A stretch of DNA of 64,000 nucleotides from Ramlibacter tataouinensis (lineage in GTDB: Bacteria; Pseudomonadota; Gammaproteobacteria; Burkholderiales; Burkholderiaceae_C). This document shows, in pieces, positions 17,023 to 25,612 of the stretch (its first letter is position 1; each line of letters begins with the position of its first letter). Location: contig NZ_CP010951.1 in assembly GCF_001580455.1 (NCBI RefSeq), forward strand, positions 2,629,001-2,693,000, read 5' to 3'. The notes beneath the pieces were generated by a model that was given only the letters and a program-made list of their open reading frames with translations, did not search any database and was not told the DNA's origin. The translations under genes and the position numbers were made by a program.

Positions 17023-17943
17023 TCAGATCTTGATGACTTGCAGCGCCGGCAAGGTGAAGGACTGGGAGAACTCTTCCTCGTCGAATGCCTTGTCGCCGTC
17101 GTCGCTCGCCACGCCAGTGATGTTGAGACCCTTGAAATCGTACTGCGTTCCGTCGGCCAGATGTGAGGGCACGATGTTCTGCAAGGCACTGAACATGTTG
17201 TCGATGCGGCCGGGATGCCGGCGGTCCCATTCGCGCAGCATCTCGCCCACCTGCTTGCGCTGCAGGTTCTCCTGGCTGCCGCACAAGGTGCACGGGATGA
17301 TGGGGAACTGCCGGTGTTCCGCCCAGCGAACCAGGTCCTTTTCGGGCACGTAGGCGAGCGGACGGATGACCATGTGGCGGCCGTCGTCACTGACGAGCTT
17401 GGGCGGCATGCCTTTGAGCTTGCCGCCGAAGAACATGTTCAGGAAGAAGGTTTGCAGGATGTCGTCGCGGTGGTGCCCGAGCGCGATGCGGGTGGCCCCC
17501 AACTCGTCCGCCACGCGGTAGAGGATGCCGCGCCGCAGCCGCGAGCACAGGCTGCACATGGTCTTGCCCTCGGGGATCTTGTCCTTGACGATCGAGTAGG
17601 TGTCCTGGTTCTCGATGTGGAAGGGCACGCCGACGCGCGTGAGGTACTCGGGCAGCACATGCTCGGGAAAGCCGGGCTGCTTCTGATCGAGGTTGACGGC
17701 CACGATCTCGAAGTTGACCGGCGCGCGTTGCCTGAGCTTGAGCAGGACGTCCAGCAGGGCGTAGCTGTCCTTGCCGCCGGACAGGCACACCATCACCTTG
17801 TCGCCCTCGCCGATCATGTTGTAGTCGACGATGGCCTGGCCCACCAGGCGGCACAGGCGTTTTTCCAGCTTGTGCGACTCGCGTTCGATCTTGCGCTCAC
17901 GCGTGATCGGGGTGGCTTCGTTCTCGGTCCAGACTGCGCTCAT
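17023..17943 (-). CDS. ttcA: tRNA 2-thiocytidine(32) synthetase TtcA
   Basis: A 306-residue ATP- and [4Fe-4S]-dependent enzyme that thiolates C32 in certain tRNAs. The PP-loop SGGKDS is at residues 55-60. The two CxxC pairs that hold the cluster are Cys130/Cys133 (MCSLCSRLRRG) and Cys218/Cys221 (PCTLCGSQ). Length and ordering match the family. It heads a minus-strand series (ttcA, DUF4136, phosphatase, PLP enzyme, membrane fusion) with short gaps, and is divergent from the FkbM-type methyltransferase across 47 bases. Confidence 0.94.
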   Translation of the reverse strand: MSAVWTENEATPITRERKIERESHKLEKRLCRLVGQAIVDYNMIGEGDKVMVCLSGGKDSYALLDVLLKLRQRAPVNFEIVAVNLDQKQPGFPEHVLPEYLTRVGVPFHIENQDTYSIVKDKIPEGKTMCSLCSRLRRGILYRVADELGATRIALGHHRDDILQTFFLNMFFGGKLKGMPPKLVSDDGRHMVIRPLAYVPEKDLVRWAEHRQFPIIPCTLCGSQENLQRKQVGEMLREWDRRHPGRIDNMFSALQNIVPSHLADGTQYDFKGLNITGVASDDGDKAFDEEEFSQSFTLPALQVIKI

Positions 17944-17990
17944 GATGGGCGGTATTTTCGCATCGGGAGCCGCAGTTACACTTTTGCGTC

Positions 17991-19034
17991 ATGAGCGCCA
18001 ACCTCCGGTCCTGGTTGCGTCGCGCGAGAAGCGCGGGTTCGACGTTCGAAAAGATCGACCCCGGCGCGCCGGCCCCGGCGCCCCTGACCGGGCCGGCGTT
18101 GTTCAAAGTGGTGTTCGGCCGCGAACCGACAGCGTCCCAACTCAAGGTGCTGACCCACCTCGGCCAGGAGCATGGACTGTCGCAGGAGCAGCGATTCCGG
18201 CGCGTGATCGCGGCGTTCGACCAGCAGGAGCTGAAGACCGGCTTGACGGTGCGCTGGGGAGAGCCGGATCTGGGCACCGTCCTGGTGGAGGGCGTTCGCA
18301 TTCGAATCGACAAGGCGGATGTCTCGGTGTCGGCACCGCTGGCGGCAGGCGTCTACGAGCGCCACATGATCGATTTCTTCCGCCGCGTCCTGCGGCCCGG
18401 CATGCACGTGATCGACGCGGGCGCCAACATCGGGCTGTACAGCCTGCTGGCGGCGCGGCTGGTCGGCAGCCAGGGCAAGGTCTGGAGCTTCGAGCCCAAC
18501 TCCGAAAACTGCCGCCTGTTGCTGCTGAGTGCCACGGAAAACGGGCTGGCCGACATCATCGCCCTGCAGCCGGTGGCCCTGGGGGACCACCGCGGCTTCA
18601 CCTACTTCACTTCCGCCCTGGGTTCCAACGGCGGGGTCCTGGAGCGCGCCAAGCAAAGCCTGACGCACCCGTCCTGCAAGATCGTTCCGCTGACCCGTCT
18701 CGATGATTTCGGCATCGAACGGGTCGACCTGATGAAGATGGATGTCGAAGGCGCGGAGCCCCTGCTGGTGCAGGGCGGTGTGCAAACCATCGAGCGCTGC
18801 CGCCCCGTGGTGGTTGCGGAATTCAGCTGCGAGATGATCTCCCGGATTTCACACGTGGCGGGCGCGGACTTCCTGCGCTTCTTCCAGTCCCGCGACTACG
18901 AAGTGATGCTCATGAACAGGAAGGCCTCGAAGCTGGTGCCCATCGCGGACATCGATGGCTTTGCCCAGGAGTTCGAGGGCACCGGCCGCATCGAGGACCT
19001 GGTGCTGCGCCCGCGCGAGAAGACGCTGGACTGA
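17991..19034 (+). CDS. FkbM family methyltransferase
   Basis: A 347-residue SAM-dependent methyltransferase. The SAM motif I is HVIDAGANIGLYSLL (about residues 136-150), followed by the acidic motif SFEPNSENCRLL, the FkbM-typical LDDFGIERVDLMKMDVEGAE, and VVVAEFSCEM. The N-terminal 110 residues are less conserved and include a short DUF-like helical segment (LFKVVFGREPTASQLKVL) that resembles repeats found near glycosylation/surface enzymes. FkbM enzymes O-methylate sugars or polyketides. The neighbour on the opposite strand is another methyltransferase. The substrate cannot be read. Confidence 0.83.
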   Translation: MSANLRSWLRRARSAGSTFEKIDPGAPAPAPLTGPALFKVVFGREPTASQLKVLTHLGQEHGLSQEQRFRRVIAAFDQQELKTGLTVRWGEPDLGTVLVEGVRIRIDKADVSVSAPLAAGVYERHMIDFFRRVLRPGMHVIDAGANIGLYSLLAARLVGSQGKVWSFEPNSENCRLLLLSATENGLADIIALQPVALGDHRGFTYFTSALGSNGGVLERAKQSLTHPSCKIVPLTRLDDFGIERVDLMKMDVEGAEPLLVQGGVQTIERCRPVVVAEFSCEMISRISHVAGADFLRFFQSRDYEVMLMNRKASKLVPIADIDGFAQEFEGTGRIEDLVLRPREKTLD

Positions 19035-19059
19035 CAAGCCCCGGCGCGCACGGGCCCGG

Positions 19060-19944
19060 TCAGGAGATCGGGAACAGCCGCCCCGCCGTCCATTTCAGCC
19101 AGTCCAGTCCGGTGCGGCCGGCAGACTTGCGGACGATCAGGCCGATCGAGGTCGAGACGAAGCTTGCGATCTGGATCTTCAGGTGCACATCGTGCTTGTA
19201 CGGCGGCAGGTCGATGAACCGGTCCGCGGCCGTCCTTCCCGGGCGGAAATCCACTTCGATCTGGTGGCCCTCGCGGCGCAGCCGCCGCACGATGTCCTCG
19301 ATGTCGCGGCGGCGATAGAGCACGGTGGCGCCGGTTTCGACGGTGGGGCCGTTCGACGATACGTTGTACTCGGTGGTGTGGACGGCGATGCCGCCGGGCT
19401 TGAGGCAGCGCATCGAATTCAGCACGAACCGCGCGCCATGCTCCAGCGAGCCCAGGTGCTCGAAGGCGCAGGCCGACCAGACGAAATCGAAGCGGCCCTC
19501 GAATTCCGGGTCGATCGCGTTCATGTCGGCGAATTGGAAACGGACCCGTTGGCGCAGCGCACCGTCATCGCACAGGCCCCGCTTGTTGATTGCCGCGAAA
19601 CCCTCGGCATGTTGTGCGGTTTCGATCCAGCCCCGCGCCTGCGCCTGCTCCGAGAAGAGGTCGGTGGCCAGGATGTCGGCGCCGCAGCTCGCGAACGCGG
19701 CGGTGAGCGGCTCCTGTCCGACCGCGAAGCCCAGGCCTTTCCGACCCGGCTCGAGCATGCCCCGCTCGGCCAGCGCCTGCGAGATGAAGCACCACTCCCA
19801 CACCTTGCGGTGCAGGTGCCCGGGGGCCTCCTTCAGCCGCTGCGCCCATCCCTGCAGCGAAGGCAGCATCAAGGTTTCCTCGGTGGCGAGGCAGGACTTG
19901 AGCAGGGTGGCAGTCATGGCGGCGGTGTGTTTCCGGCGCATCAT
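19060..19944 (-). CDS. Class I SAM-dependent methyltransferase
   Basis: A 294-residue protein with a Methyltransf_11-like core. The glycine-rich motif I is GLGFAVGQEPLTAAFASCG with acidic residue in ILATDLFSEQ. Motif post-I is ADMNAIDPEFEGRFDFVWSACAFEHLG, and CLKPGGIAVHTTEYN is motif III. The region RRRDIEDIVRRLRREGH and the DLPPYKHDVHLKIQI stretch near the end resemble methyltransferases found with polysaccharide genes. The ATG at 19944 is used; 19941 and 19917 are alternatives. It converges on the FkbM gene with 25 bases between, and is divergent from the binding-protein gene. Confidence 0.75.
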   Translation of the reverse strand: MMRRKHTAAMTATLLKSCLATEETLMLPSLQGWAQRLKEAPGHLHRKVWEWCFISQALAERGMLEPGRKGLGFAVGQEPLTAAFASCGADILATDLFSEQAQARGWIETAQHAEGFAAINKRGLCDDGALRQRVRFQFADMNAIDPEFEGRFDFVWSACAFEHLGSLEHGARFVLNSMRCLKPGGIAVHTTEYNVSSNGPTVETGATVLYRRRDIEDIVRRLRREGHQIEVDFRPGRTAADRFIDLPPYKHDVHLKIQIASFVSTSIGLIVRKSAGRTGLDWLKWTAGRLFPIS

Positions 19945-19995
19945 CTCCGGGGCGCGACGCCGATAACATTGTCCGATTCACTTTGTCACCACTTC

Positions 19996-20730
19996 ATGAC
20001 CGCACCCGAATCCCTGATACAGAGCCTTGCACCTGCGGGCCGCCTGCGCGCCTCCATCAACCTGGGCAATCCGATCCTGGCCGGGCGCGACGCGGCCACC
20101 GGCGCTCCGCAGGGCGTGTCCATCGACCTCGCGACGGCGTTCGCGGCGCGCCTGGGCGTGCCGCTGGAACTGCTGGTGTTCGACACTGCGGCCAAGTCGG
20201 TCGATGCGGTCTCGGCGGGCCAGGCCGACATCGGCTTCTTCGCGGTGGACCCCAAGCGCGGCGAGCACATCGTCTTCACCGCGCCCTACGTGCTGATCGA
20301 AGGCGCCTACCTGGTGCGCGAGGATTCGCCGCTCACGGCCAACGAGGAGGTCGATCGCAGCGGCACGCGCGTGGTGGTGGGGCAGGGCAGCGCCTACGAC
20401 CTGTACCTCAGCCGCGAACTGAAGAACGCCGCCATCGTGCGCGCGCCCTCGTCACCGGCCGTGGTGCCGCATTTCCTGGAGCAGGGCGCGGAGGTCGCGG
20501 CTGGCGTCAAGCAGCAACTGGAAGCCGACGCCCGGCGCATCGGCGGCCTGCGCCTGCTGCCGGGGCGCTTCATGGTGATCCAGCAGGCCATGGGCTGCCC
20601 GCGCGCCCGCGGCCCCGGGGCCGCGCAGGCGCTGGCCGCGTTCGTGGAAGACATGAAAGCCGCCGGCTTCGTGCAGCAGGCCCTGGCGCGGCACGGCGTT
20701 CAGGGGGCCAGCGTGGCCCCGGCGGCCTGA
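19996..20730 (+). CDS. Amino-acid-type substrate-binding-domain protein without signal peptide
   Basis: A 244-residue protein with the SBP_bac_3 fold pattern: LRASINLGNPILA, GVSIDLATAFAARLG, DIGFFAVDPKRGEHIVFTAPYV, then a second-lobe stretch. Such proteins normally bind amino acids in the periplasm for ABC uptake, but no signal peptide precedes the domain at the ATG at 19996 (MTAPESLIQSLAPAGRL), and no permease or ATPase gene is nearby. It may be cytoplasmic, an orphan sensor, or mis-started, although upstream codons do not give a signal peptide either. It converges on the oligopeptidase gene with 16 bases between. Confidence 0.7.
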   Translation: MTAPESLIQSLAPAGRLRASINLGNPILAGRDAATGAPQGVSIDLATAFAARLGVPLELLVFDTAAKSVDAVSAGQADIGFFAVDPKRGEHIVFTAPYVLIEGAYLVREDSPLTANEEVDRSGTRVVVGQGSAYDLYLSRELKNAAIVRAPSSPAVVPHFLEQGAEVAAGVKQQLEADARRIGGLRLLPGRFMVIQQAMGCPRARGPGAAQALAAFVEDMKAAGFVQQALARHGVQGASVAPAA

Positions 20731-20746
20731 CGGTCGCTCAGTCGGC

Positions 20747-22807
20747 TCAGGCCGGCTCGGGTTGCAGCAGGCCCTTCTTGGCCAGCAAGGGCTCGATCTT
20801 CGGCGGCCGGCCGCGGAAGGACTGGAAGGCCAGTCCCGGCTCCAGGCTGTTGCCGGCGGCGTAGATGCAGCGCTTGAGGCGCTGCGCCACCGCCGCATCG
20901 AACGGATCGCCCGCCTCCACGAAGGCACCGTAGGCGTCCGCGTCCAGCACCTCGGCCCACAGGTACACGTAGTAGCCCGCCGCATAGCTGTCGCTGGAGA
21001 ACAGGTGCTGGAAGTGCGTCAGGCGATGCATCACGCCGGTCGCGTGCGGCAGGCCGCGCTCGCGCAGCACCTGCGCCTCGAACGCCGTCCAGTCGCCGAT
21101 GGCGGCCGGGTCCGGGTGGCCGTGCGCCGCCATGTCCACCAGCGCGCTGGCGCAGTAGCGCACCGTGTCGTAAGCCTGGCCGAAGCGGCGTGCCGCCTGC
21201 AGCTTCTGGATCAGCGCATCGGGGATGGACGCACCGGTTTCCACATGCCGCGCATGGCGCCGCAGCACCTCGGGCTCGGAGGTCCAGTGCTCGAACAGCT
21301 GCGAGGGCAATTCGACGTAGTCGCGCAGCACGCTGGTGCCCGAGAGCTGCTGGTAGGTCACGTCCGAGAGCAAGCCGTGCAGGCCATGGCCGAACTCATG
21401 GAACAGCGTGCGCACGTCGTCGAAGCTCAGCAGCGTGGGCTCGCCCTTGGCGAAGTTGTTGTTGTTGACGATCACCGGCGTCGTGACGCCGCCGTTGCGC
21501 GACTGCACGGCGAAGCTGCTCATCCAGGCGCCGCTGCGCTTGCTGGGACGGGCGAAGTTGTCGTGCACGAACAGGCCCACCGGCACGCCCTGCGCGTCGT
21601 GCACCTCGTAGGCCTTGACGTCGGGGTGGTACAGCCGCAGGTCGGCGCGCGGCGTGAAGCGGATGCCGAACAGGCGCTGCGCGCAGTCGAAGGCCGCCTG
21701 CACCATGGCGTCGAGGGCGAAATAGGGCTTCACCTCGGCATCGTCGACGGCGTAGTCGCGCTGGCGCACCTTCTCGGCCCAGTAGCGCCAGTCCCAGGCT
21801 TCGATCCGGCCCGAAGCGCCGGCGGCGCTTTGCGCCGCCTCGAGCGCGGCGCGTTCCTTTTCGACCACGGTCTTCGCGCGCGCCCAGACGTCGTCCAGCA
21901 GCCGGTACACCGCCGCCGGCTCGCCGGCCATGCGGTCCACCAGGGCGTAGTCGGCGAAGCTGGCATAGCCATGCAGCCGCGCCTGCTCCTGTCGCAGCAC
22001 CAGGATGCGCGCGATCAGCGGCCGGTTGTCATGCTCGCCGGCGTGCTCGCCGCGCGCCGCCCAGGCCCGCCAGGCCTGCTCGCGCAGGTCGCGGCGCTCG
22101 GAGAAGGTGAGGAAGGGCAGGATCATCGAACGCGACAGGGTGATCGCGTGACCCTCGCCGGCGCCGCGTTGCGCCGCCGCCTCCTTCGCGGCCGCGCGCA
22201 GGAAGCCGGGCAGGCCGGCCAGTTCCTCCTCGCCGCGCAGCACCAGCTGCCAGCTCGATTCGTCGTGCAGCACGTTCTGCCCGAAGGCGGTGGTCAGCTG
22301 CGCGAGTTCCTGCATCACTTCCTTGTAGCGGCGCTGGGCATCGGGCGCGAGCAGCGCGCCGGCGCGCACGAAATCGAGGTGCACGCGTTCGAGCAGGCGC
22401 AACTGCTCGGGCGACAGGGCCAGCCGGGCGCGCTGCTCGTGCAGCGCCTGCACGCGCCGGAACAGGCCCGCATGCATGTAGACCGCGCTCTCATGCGCGG
22501 CCAGCGGCCCGGCCATGCGCCGCTGCACCGCCTGCAGCTCGGGCGAGGTCTCGGAGGCGCACAGGTTGTGGAACAGGGCCTGCACGCGAAACAGGAAGCG
22601 GCCCGAGCGGTCGAAGGCCGCGACCGTGTTGTCGAAATCCGGCGCCTGGCTGCCGGCGGCGATCGCATCGAGCTCTTCGCGCTGGGCCTGCATGGCCGCT
22701 TCGAAGGCGGGCTCGAAATGCGCCGGCTGCACGCGCTCGAAGGGCGGCACGCCCCAGGGGCCCTGCCAATCCGAAAACAGCGGGTTCGCGTCGTGGGATG
22801 AATTCAT
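20747..22807 (-). CDS. prlC: Oligopeptidase A (M3 family metallopeptidase)
   Basis: A 686-residue cytoplasmic zinc oligopeptidase that degrades short peptides, including cleaved signal peptides. The zinc motif HEFGH is intact (LFHEFGHGLHGLLS), with the third ligand region ELPSQLFEHW following. The N-terminal NPLFSDWQGPWGVPPFERV and C-terminal FRGRPPKIEPLLAKKGL are characteristic of the OpdA/PrlC branch. Length is normal. ATG 22807 is the first good start. The gene stands alone between convergent and divergent neighbours. Confidence 0.92.
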   Translation of the reverse strand: MNSSHDANPLFSDWQGPWGVPPFERVQPAHFEPAFEAAMQAQREELDAIAAGSQAPDFDNTVAAFDRSGRFLFRVQALFHNLCASETSPELQAVQRRMAGPLAAHESAVYMHAGLFRRVQALHEQRARLALSPEQLRLLERVHLDFVRAGALLAPDAQRRYKEVMQELAQLTTAFGQNVLHDESSWQLVLRGEEELAGLPGFLRAAAKEAAAQRGAGEGHAITLSRSMILPFLTFSERRDLREQAWRAWAARGEHAGEHDNRPLIARILVLRQEQARLHGYASFADYALVDRMAGEPAAVYRLLDDVWARAKTVVEKERAALEAAQSAAGASGRIEAWDWRYWAEKVRQRDYAVDDAEVKPYFALDAMVQAAFDCAQRLFGIRFTPRADLRLYHPDVKAYEVHDAQGVPVGLFVHDNFARPSKRSGAWMSSFAVQSRNGGVTTPVIVNNNNFAKGEPTLLSFDDVRTLFHEFGHGLHGLLSDVTYQQLSGTSVLRDYVELPSQLFEHWTSEPEVLRRHARHVETGASIPDALIQKLQAARRFGQAYDTVRYCASALVDMAAHGHPDPAAIGDWTAFEAQVLRERGLPHATGVMHRLTHFQHLFSSDSYAAGYYVYLWAEVLDADAYGAFVEAGDPFDAAVAQRLKRCIYAAGNSLEPGLAFQSFRGRPPKIEPLLAKKGLLQPEPA

Positions 22808-22973
22808 GCGGTACTTCTTGCTTTGGCGGATGAGATAGGGCGGCCATTGTCTCGCGATCCGGCGAGGCCCGTGGCGCCGGGGGGAAGCTCAAGCTGCCTG
22901 TAACCCTCGCTCTGCTTGCAGCGGCGGCGCCCTGCTGGTGGAATGGCTCGCAACAATTCTCCAGGAGGCCAAG

Positions 22974-23120
22974 ATGGCCAGGACATTCAGTCTCGCCCTG
23001 CTTTTCGCGTTGGCCGGCTGTGCAGGCGGTACAGAGTTCCGGGTCGACTACCAGTCCCCCTGCGCCGGCAACGAAGCAAGCTACCAGTGCCAGATCTACC
23101 GGTACCAGAACGCTCACTAG
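22974..23120 (+). CDS. Small predicted lipoprotein
   Basis: A 48-residue reading frame starting ATG 22974, directly behind a near-perfect ribosome binding site (AGGAGG at 22963-22968). The peptide is a short signal (MARTFSLALLFALAGC) with a lipobox LAGC, then about 30 residues containing two cysteines (SPCAGNEASYQCQIYRYQ). It is too short for a domain call. The strong Shine-Dalgarno and the clean lipobox argue it is real. It lies alone between oligopeptidase A (divergent) and the acid-sugar operon 152 bases downstream. Function unknown. Confidence 0.6.
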   Translation: MARTFSLALLFALAGCAGGTEFRVDYQSPCAGNEASYQCQIYRYQNAH

Positions 23121-23272
23121 CAGCCACCCGGCGCTTCGCGCGGCGGATCCCGTTGCGATAGCCGACGCATCTCGACCGCTGCTGCGCCCGCCGGCAGCCA
23201 ACGCGCGCTCGCGTTAATCTAGAGTCCGTTCCCGAGCCGCCCCGAGCTCGAACAAGCCTTGAAGGTTGGGTG

Positions 23273-24631
23273 ATGGACTCGCAACTGCTGCTCGCCTACT
23301 ACGGCGACGATTTCACCGGCTCCACCGATGCCATGGACGCCCTGACCACCGCGGGCGTGCCCACGGTGTTGTTCCTGGGGGCCGTGGACGCCGAACTGCT
23401 GCGGCGCTTTCCCGGGGTGCGCGCGGTCGGCGTGGCCGGCCACGCCCGCGGCCGCTCGCCCGCATGGATGCGCGAGCACCTGGCACCGGCGCTGGCGCAG
23501 CTCGCCGCCCTGCGCGCGCCGGTCCTCCAGTACAAGATCTGCTCGACCTTCGATTCCTCGCCCGAGATCGGCTCCATCGGTTGCGCGATCGACCTGGGCG
23601 TGCCGCTGCTGCCCAATGACTGGTCGCCGCTGGTGGTCGGGGTGCCGCGCCTGAAGCGCTATCAGGTGTTCGGCCACCTGTTCGCGGCGGTCGATGGCGA
23701 GGGCTGGCGCATCGACCGGCATCCGACCATGTCCAGGCATCCCGTCACGCCGATGCACGAGTCGGATCTGCGCCTGCACCTGGGCCAGCAGACCGACCGG
23801 CGCCAGGCCTTGATCGATTTCACCCGCATCAAGCAGGGCGAGGCCGATGAAGCGCTGCGCCTGATCCGCGAGGGCGGCGGCACCCCGGTCGTCCACATCG
23901 ACGTGCTGGACGAGGAAACATTGCGCGAGGCCGGACGCCTGGTGTGGGAGCATCGCGGCGAGGGCCTTTTCTCCGCGTCCTCCTCGGGGCTGGACTACGC
24001 GCTGACGGCGCATTGGCGAGCCAGCGGCGTGATCGGGGCGCCGCCGGAGCTTCCTCGCGCCGCGGCCGCAGGGCCGGTCCTGGCCCTGTGCGGCAGCTGC
24101 TCGCCGGTCACCGCCCGGCAGATCGAATGGGCCCAAGGGCAGGGGTTCAGCACGCGAAGAATCGACGTCGCGCAGGTGCTGGCCGCGCGCCCCGGCGAGC
24201 GGCAGGCCGTCGTCGATTTCGCGGTGCAGGCGCTGGAGCGTGGCGAAAGCCCGATCCTGTTCACCGCCCTGGGGCCGGATGACCCCGCGGTGCGCCGGTT
24301 CGACGAGCATGCCGCCGCGGCCGGAATGTCGCGCAGCGAAGCCGCGGTTCGCACCGGCGAGGCCCTGGGCGCGATCGCCGGCGAGATCGTGGGTCGCTGC
24401 CCCGGCTTGCGGCGCATCGCGGTGGCCGGCGGCGACAGTTCGGGCGAGGTGGCGGCGGCGCTGGGCGTGAAGGCGCTGACCATGGCTGCCTACCTGGCCC
24501 CGGCAGCGCCCCTGTGCCGGGCCTGGTCCGGCGACGCTCGCATGGACGGCCTGGAGCTGGTTCTCAAGGGCGGCCAGCTGGGGGGCACCGACTTCTTCGG
24601 GCGCGTTCGGGATGGCGTGCCGCCCGGATAA
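23273..24631 (+). CDS. otnK: Four-carbon acid sugar kinase (DUF1537/OtnK-like)
   Basis: A 452-residue ATP-dependent kinase of the DUF1537 family, which phosphorylates 3-oxo-tetronates in L-threonate or D-erythronate breakdown. The N-terminal domain begins LLAYYGDDFTGSTDAMDAL, the family hallmark, and the C-terminal nucleotide-binding part has LALCGSCSPVTARQIEWA and VAGGDSSGEVAAALG. A GTG precedes the ATG at 23273 by one codon; I prefer ATG, with GAAGG upstream. It is first in a three-gene operon with a matching dehydrogenase and a class II aldolase. The exact acid (threonate or erythronate) is inferred from family knowledge only. Confidence 0.85.
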   Translation: MDSQLLLAYYGDDFTGSTDAMDALTTAGVPTVLFLGAVDAELLRRFPGVRAVGVAGHARGRSPAWMREHLAPALAQLAALRAPVLQYKICSTFDSSPEIGSIGCAIDLGVPLLPNDWSPLVVGVPRLKRYQVFGHLFAAVDGEGWRIDRHPTMSRHPVTPMHESDLRLHLGQQTDRRQALIDFTRIKQGEADEALRLIREGGGTPVVHIDVLDEETLREAGRLVWEHRGEGLFSASSSGLDYALTAHWRASGVIGAPPELPRAAAAGPVLALCGSCSPVTARQIEWAQGQGFSTRRIDVAQVLAARPGERQAVVDFAVQALERGESPILFTALGPDDPAVRRFDEHAAAAGMSRSEAAVRTGEALGAIAGEIVGRCPGLRRIAVAGGDSSGEVAAALGVKALTMAAYLAPAAPLCRAWSGDARMDGLELVLKGGQLGGTDFFGRVRDGVPPG

Positions 24632-24703
24632 TCGAAGCGCAGCAGTTTCTTCCGTCCCGTCGAACCCGCGCATCCGGCGGGCCGCACCAAGGAGACAGAC
24701 AGC

Positions 24704-25597
24704 ATGGACAAGAACGTCGGTGTCATCGGCCTGGGGGCCATGGGCGCAGGCATGGCCGCCTCCTTGCGGCGCGCCGGGCTGCGGGTCCACGTTTTCGATG
24801 TTCGCCAGCCCGCCGTTGCCGACTTCGCGCGCGATGGCGGTGTCGGGTGCGCCAGCCCGGCGGAGATGGCCGCGCACTGCGATGTGATCGTGAGCGTCGT
24901 GGTCGACGCGCGCCAAACCGAGTCGGTGCTGTTCGGGGAGAACGGATGCGCGGCGGCCATGAAGGCCGGGAGCGTGTTCGTGATGTGCTCCACGGTCGAT
25001 CCCAAGTGGTCGGCCGGCATCGAGGAGCGCCTGCTGGCGAAGGGGGTGCATTACCTCGATGCCCCCATCTCCGGCGGGGCTGCCCGGGCGGCCAAGGGCG
25101 AGATCACGATGATGACCGCGGGCCGGCCGCAGGCCTACGCCGCCGCCGGCGGCGTGCTCGATGCGATGGCCGCGAAGGTGTATCGGCTGGGCGATCGCGC
25201 GGGCGCCGGCAGCAAGGTCAAGGTGATCAACCAGCTGCTGGCCGGCGTTCACATCGCCGCCGCCGCCGAAGCGATGGCGCTGGGCCTGCGCGAAGGCGTG
25301 GACGCCGCGGCCCTGTACGAGGTGATCACCCACAGCGCCGGCAACAGCTGGATGTTCGAGAACCGGATGCCGCATGTGCTGGCCGCGGACTACACGCCTT
25401 TGTCCGCCGTCGACATCTTCGTGAAGGACCTGGGCCTGGTGCTCGACCTGGCCCGTTCGTCGAAGTTTCCGCTGCCGCTCTCGTCCACCGCGCACCAGAT
25501 GTTCATGCAGGCGTCCAGCGCGGGCTTCGGCCGCGAAGACGACAGCGCGGTGATCAAGATCTTTCCCGGCATCGAGCTGCCCGGCAAGGCGCAGTAG
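24704..25597 (+). CDS. ltnD: L-threonate-type dehydrogenase (beta-hydroxyacid dehydrogenase family)
   Basis: A 297-residue NAD(P)-dependent oxidoreductase. The Rossmann motif is VIGLGAMGAGMAASL (residues 5-19). The family substrate-binding motif reads DAPISGGAARAAKGEITMM. The catalytic lysine is expected in GSKVKVINQLLAG, and FVKDLGLVLDLAR follows. It should oxidise the four-carbon acid sugar at C2, feeding the OtnK kinase encoded just upstream (72-base gap). I use ltnD because of the operon context; 3-hydroxyisobutyrate or tartronate-semialdehyde relatives share the fold. Confidence 0.82.
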   Translation: MDKNVGVIGLGAMGAGMAASLRRAGLRVHVFDVRQPAVADFARDGGVGCASPAEMAAHCDVIVSVVVDARQTESVLFGENGCAAAMKAGSVFVMCSTVDPKWSAGIEERLLAKGVHYLDAPISGGAARAAKGEITMMTAGRPQAYAAAGGVLDAMAAKVYRLGDRAGAGSKVKVINQLLAGVHIAAAAEAMALGLREGVDAAALYEVITHSAGNSWMFENRMPHVLAADYTPLSAVDIFVKDLGLVLDLARSSKFPLPLSSTAHQMFMQASSAGFGREDDSAVIKIFPGIELPGKAQ

Positions 25598-25612
25598 CCC
25601 CCAGGGTCGACC

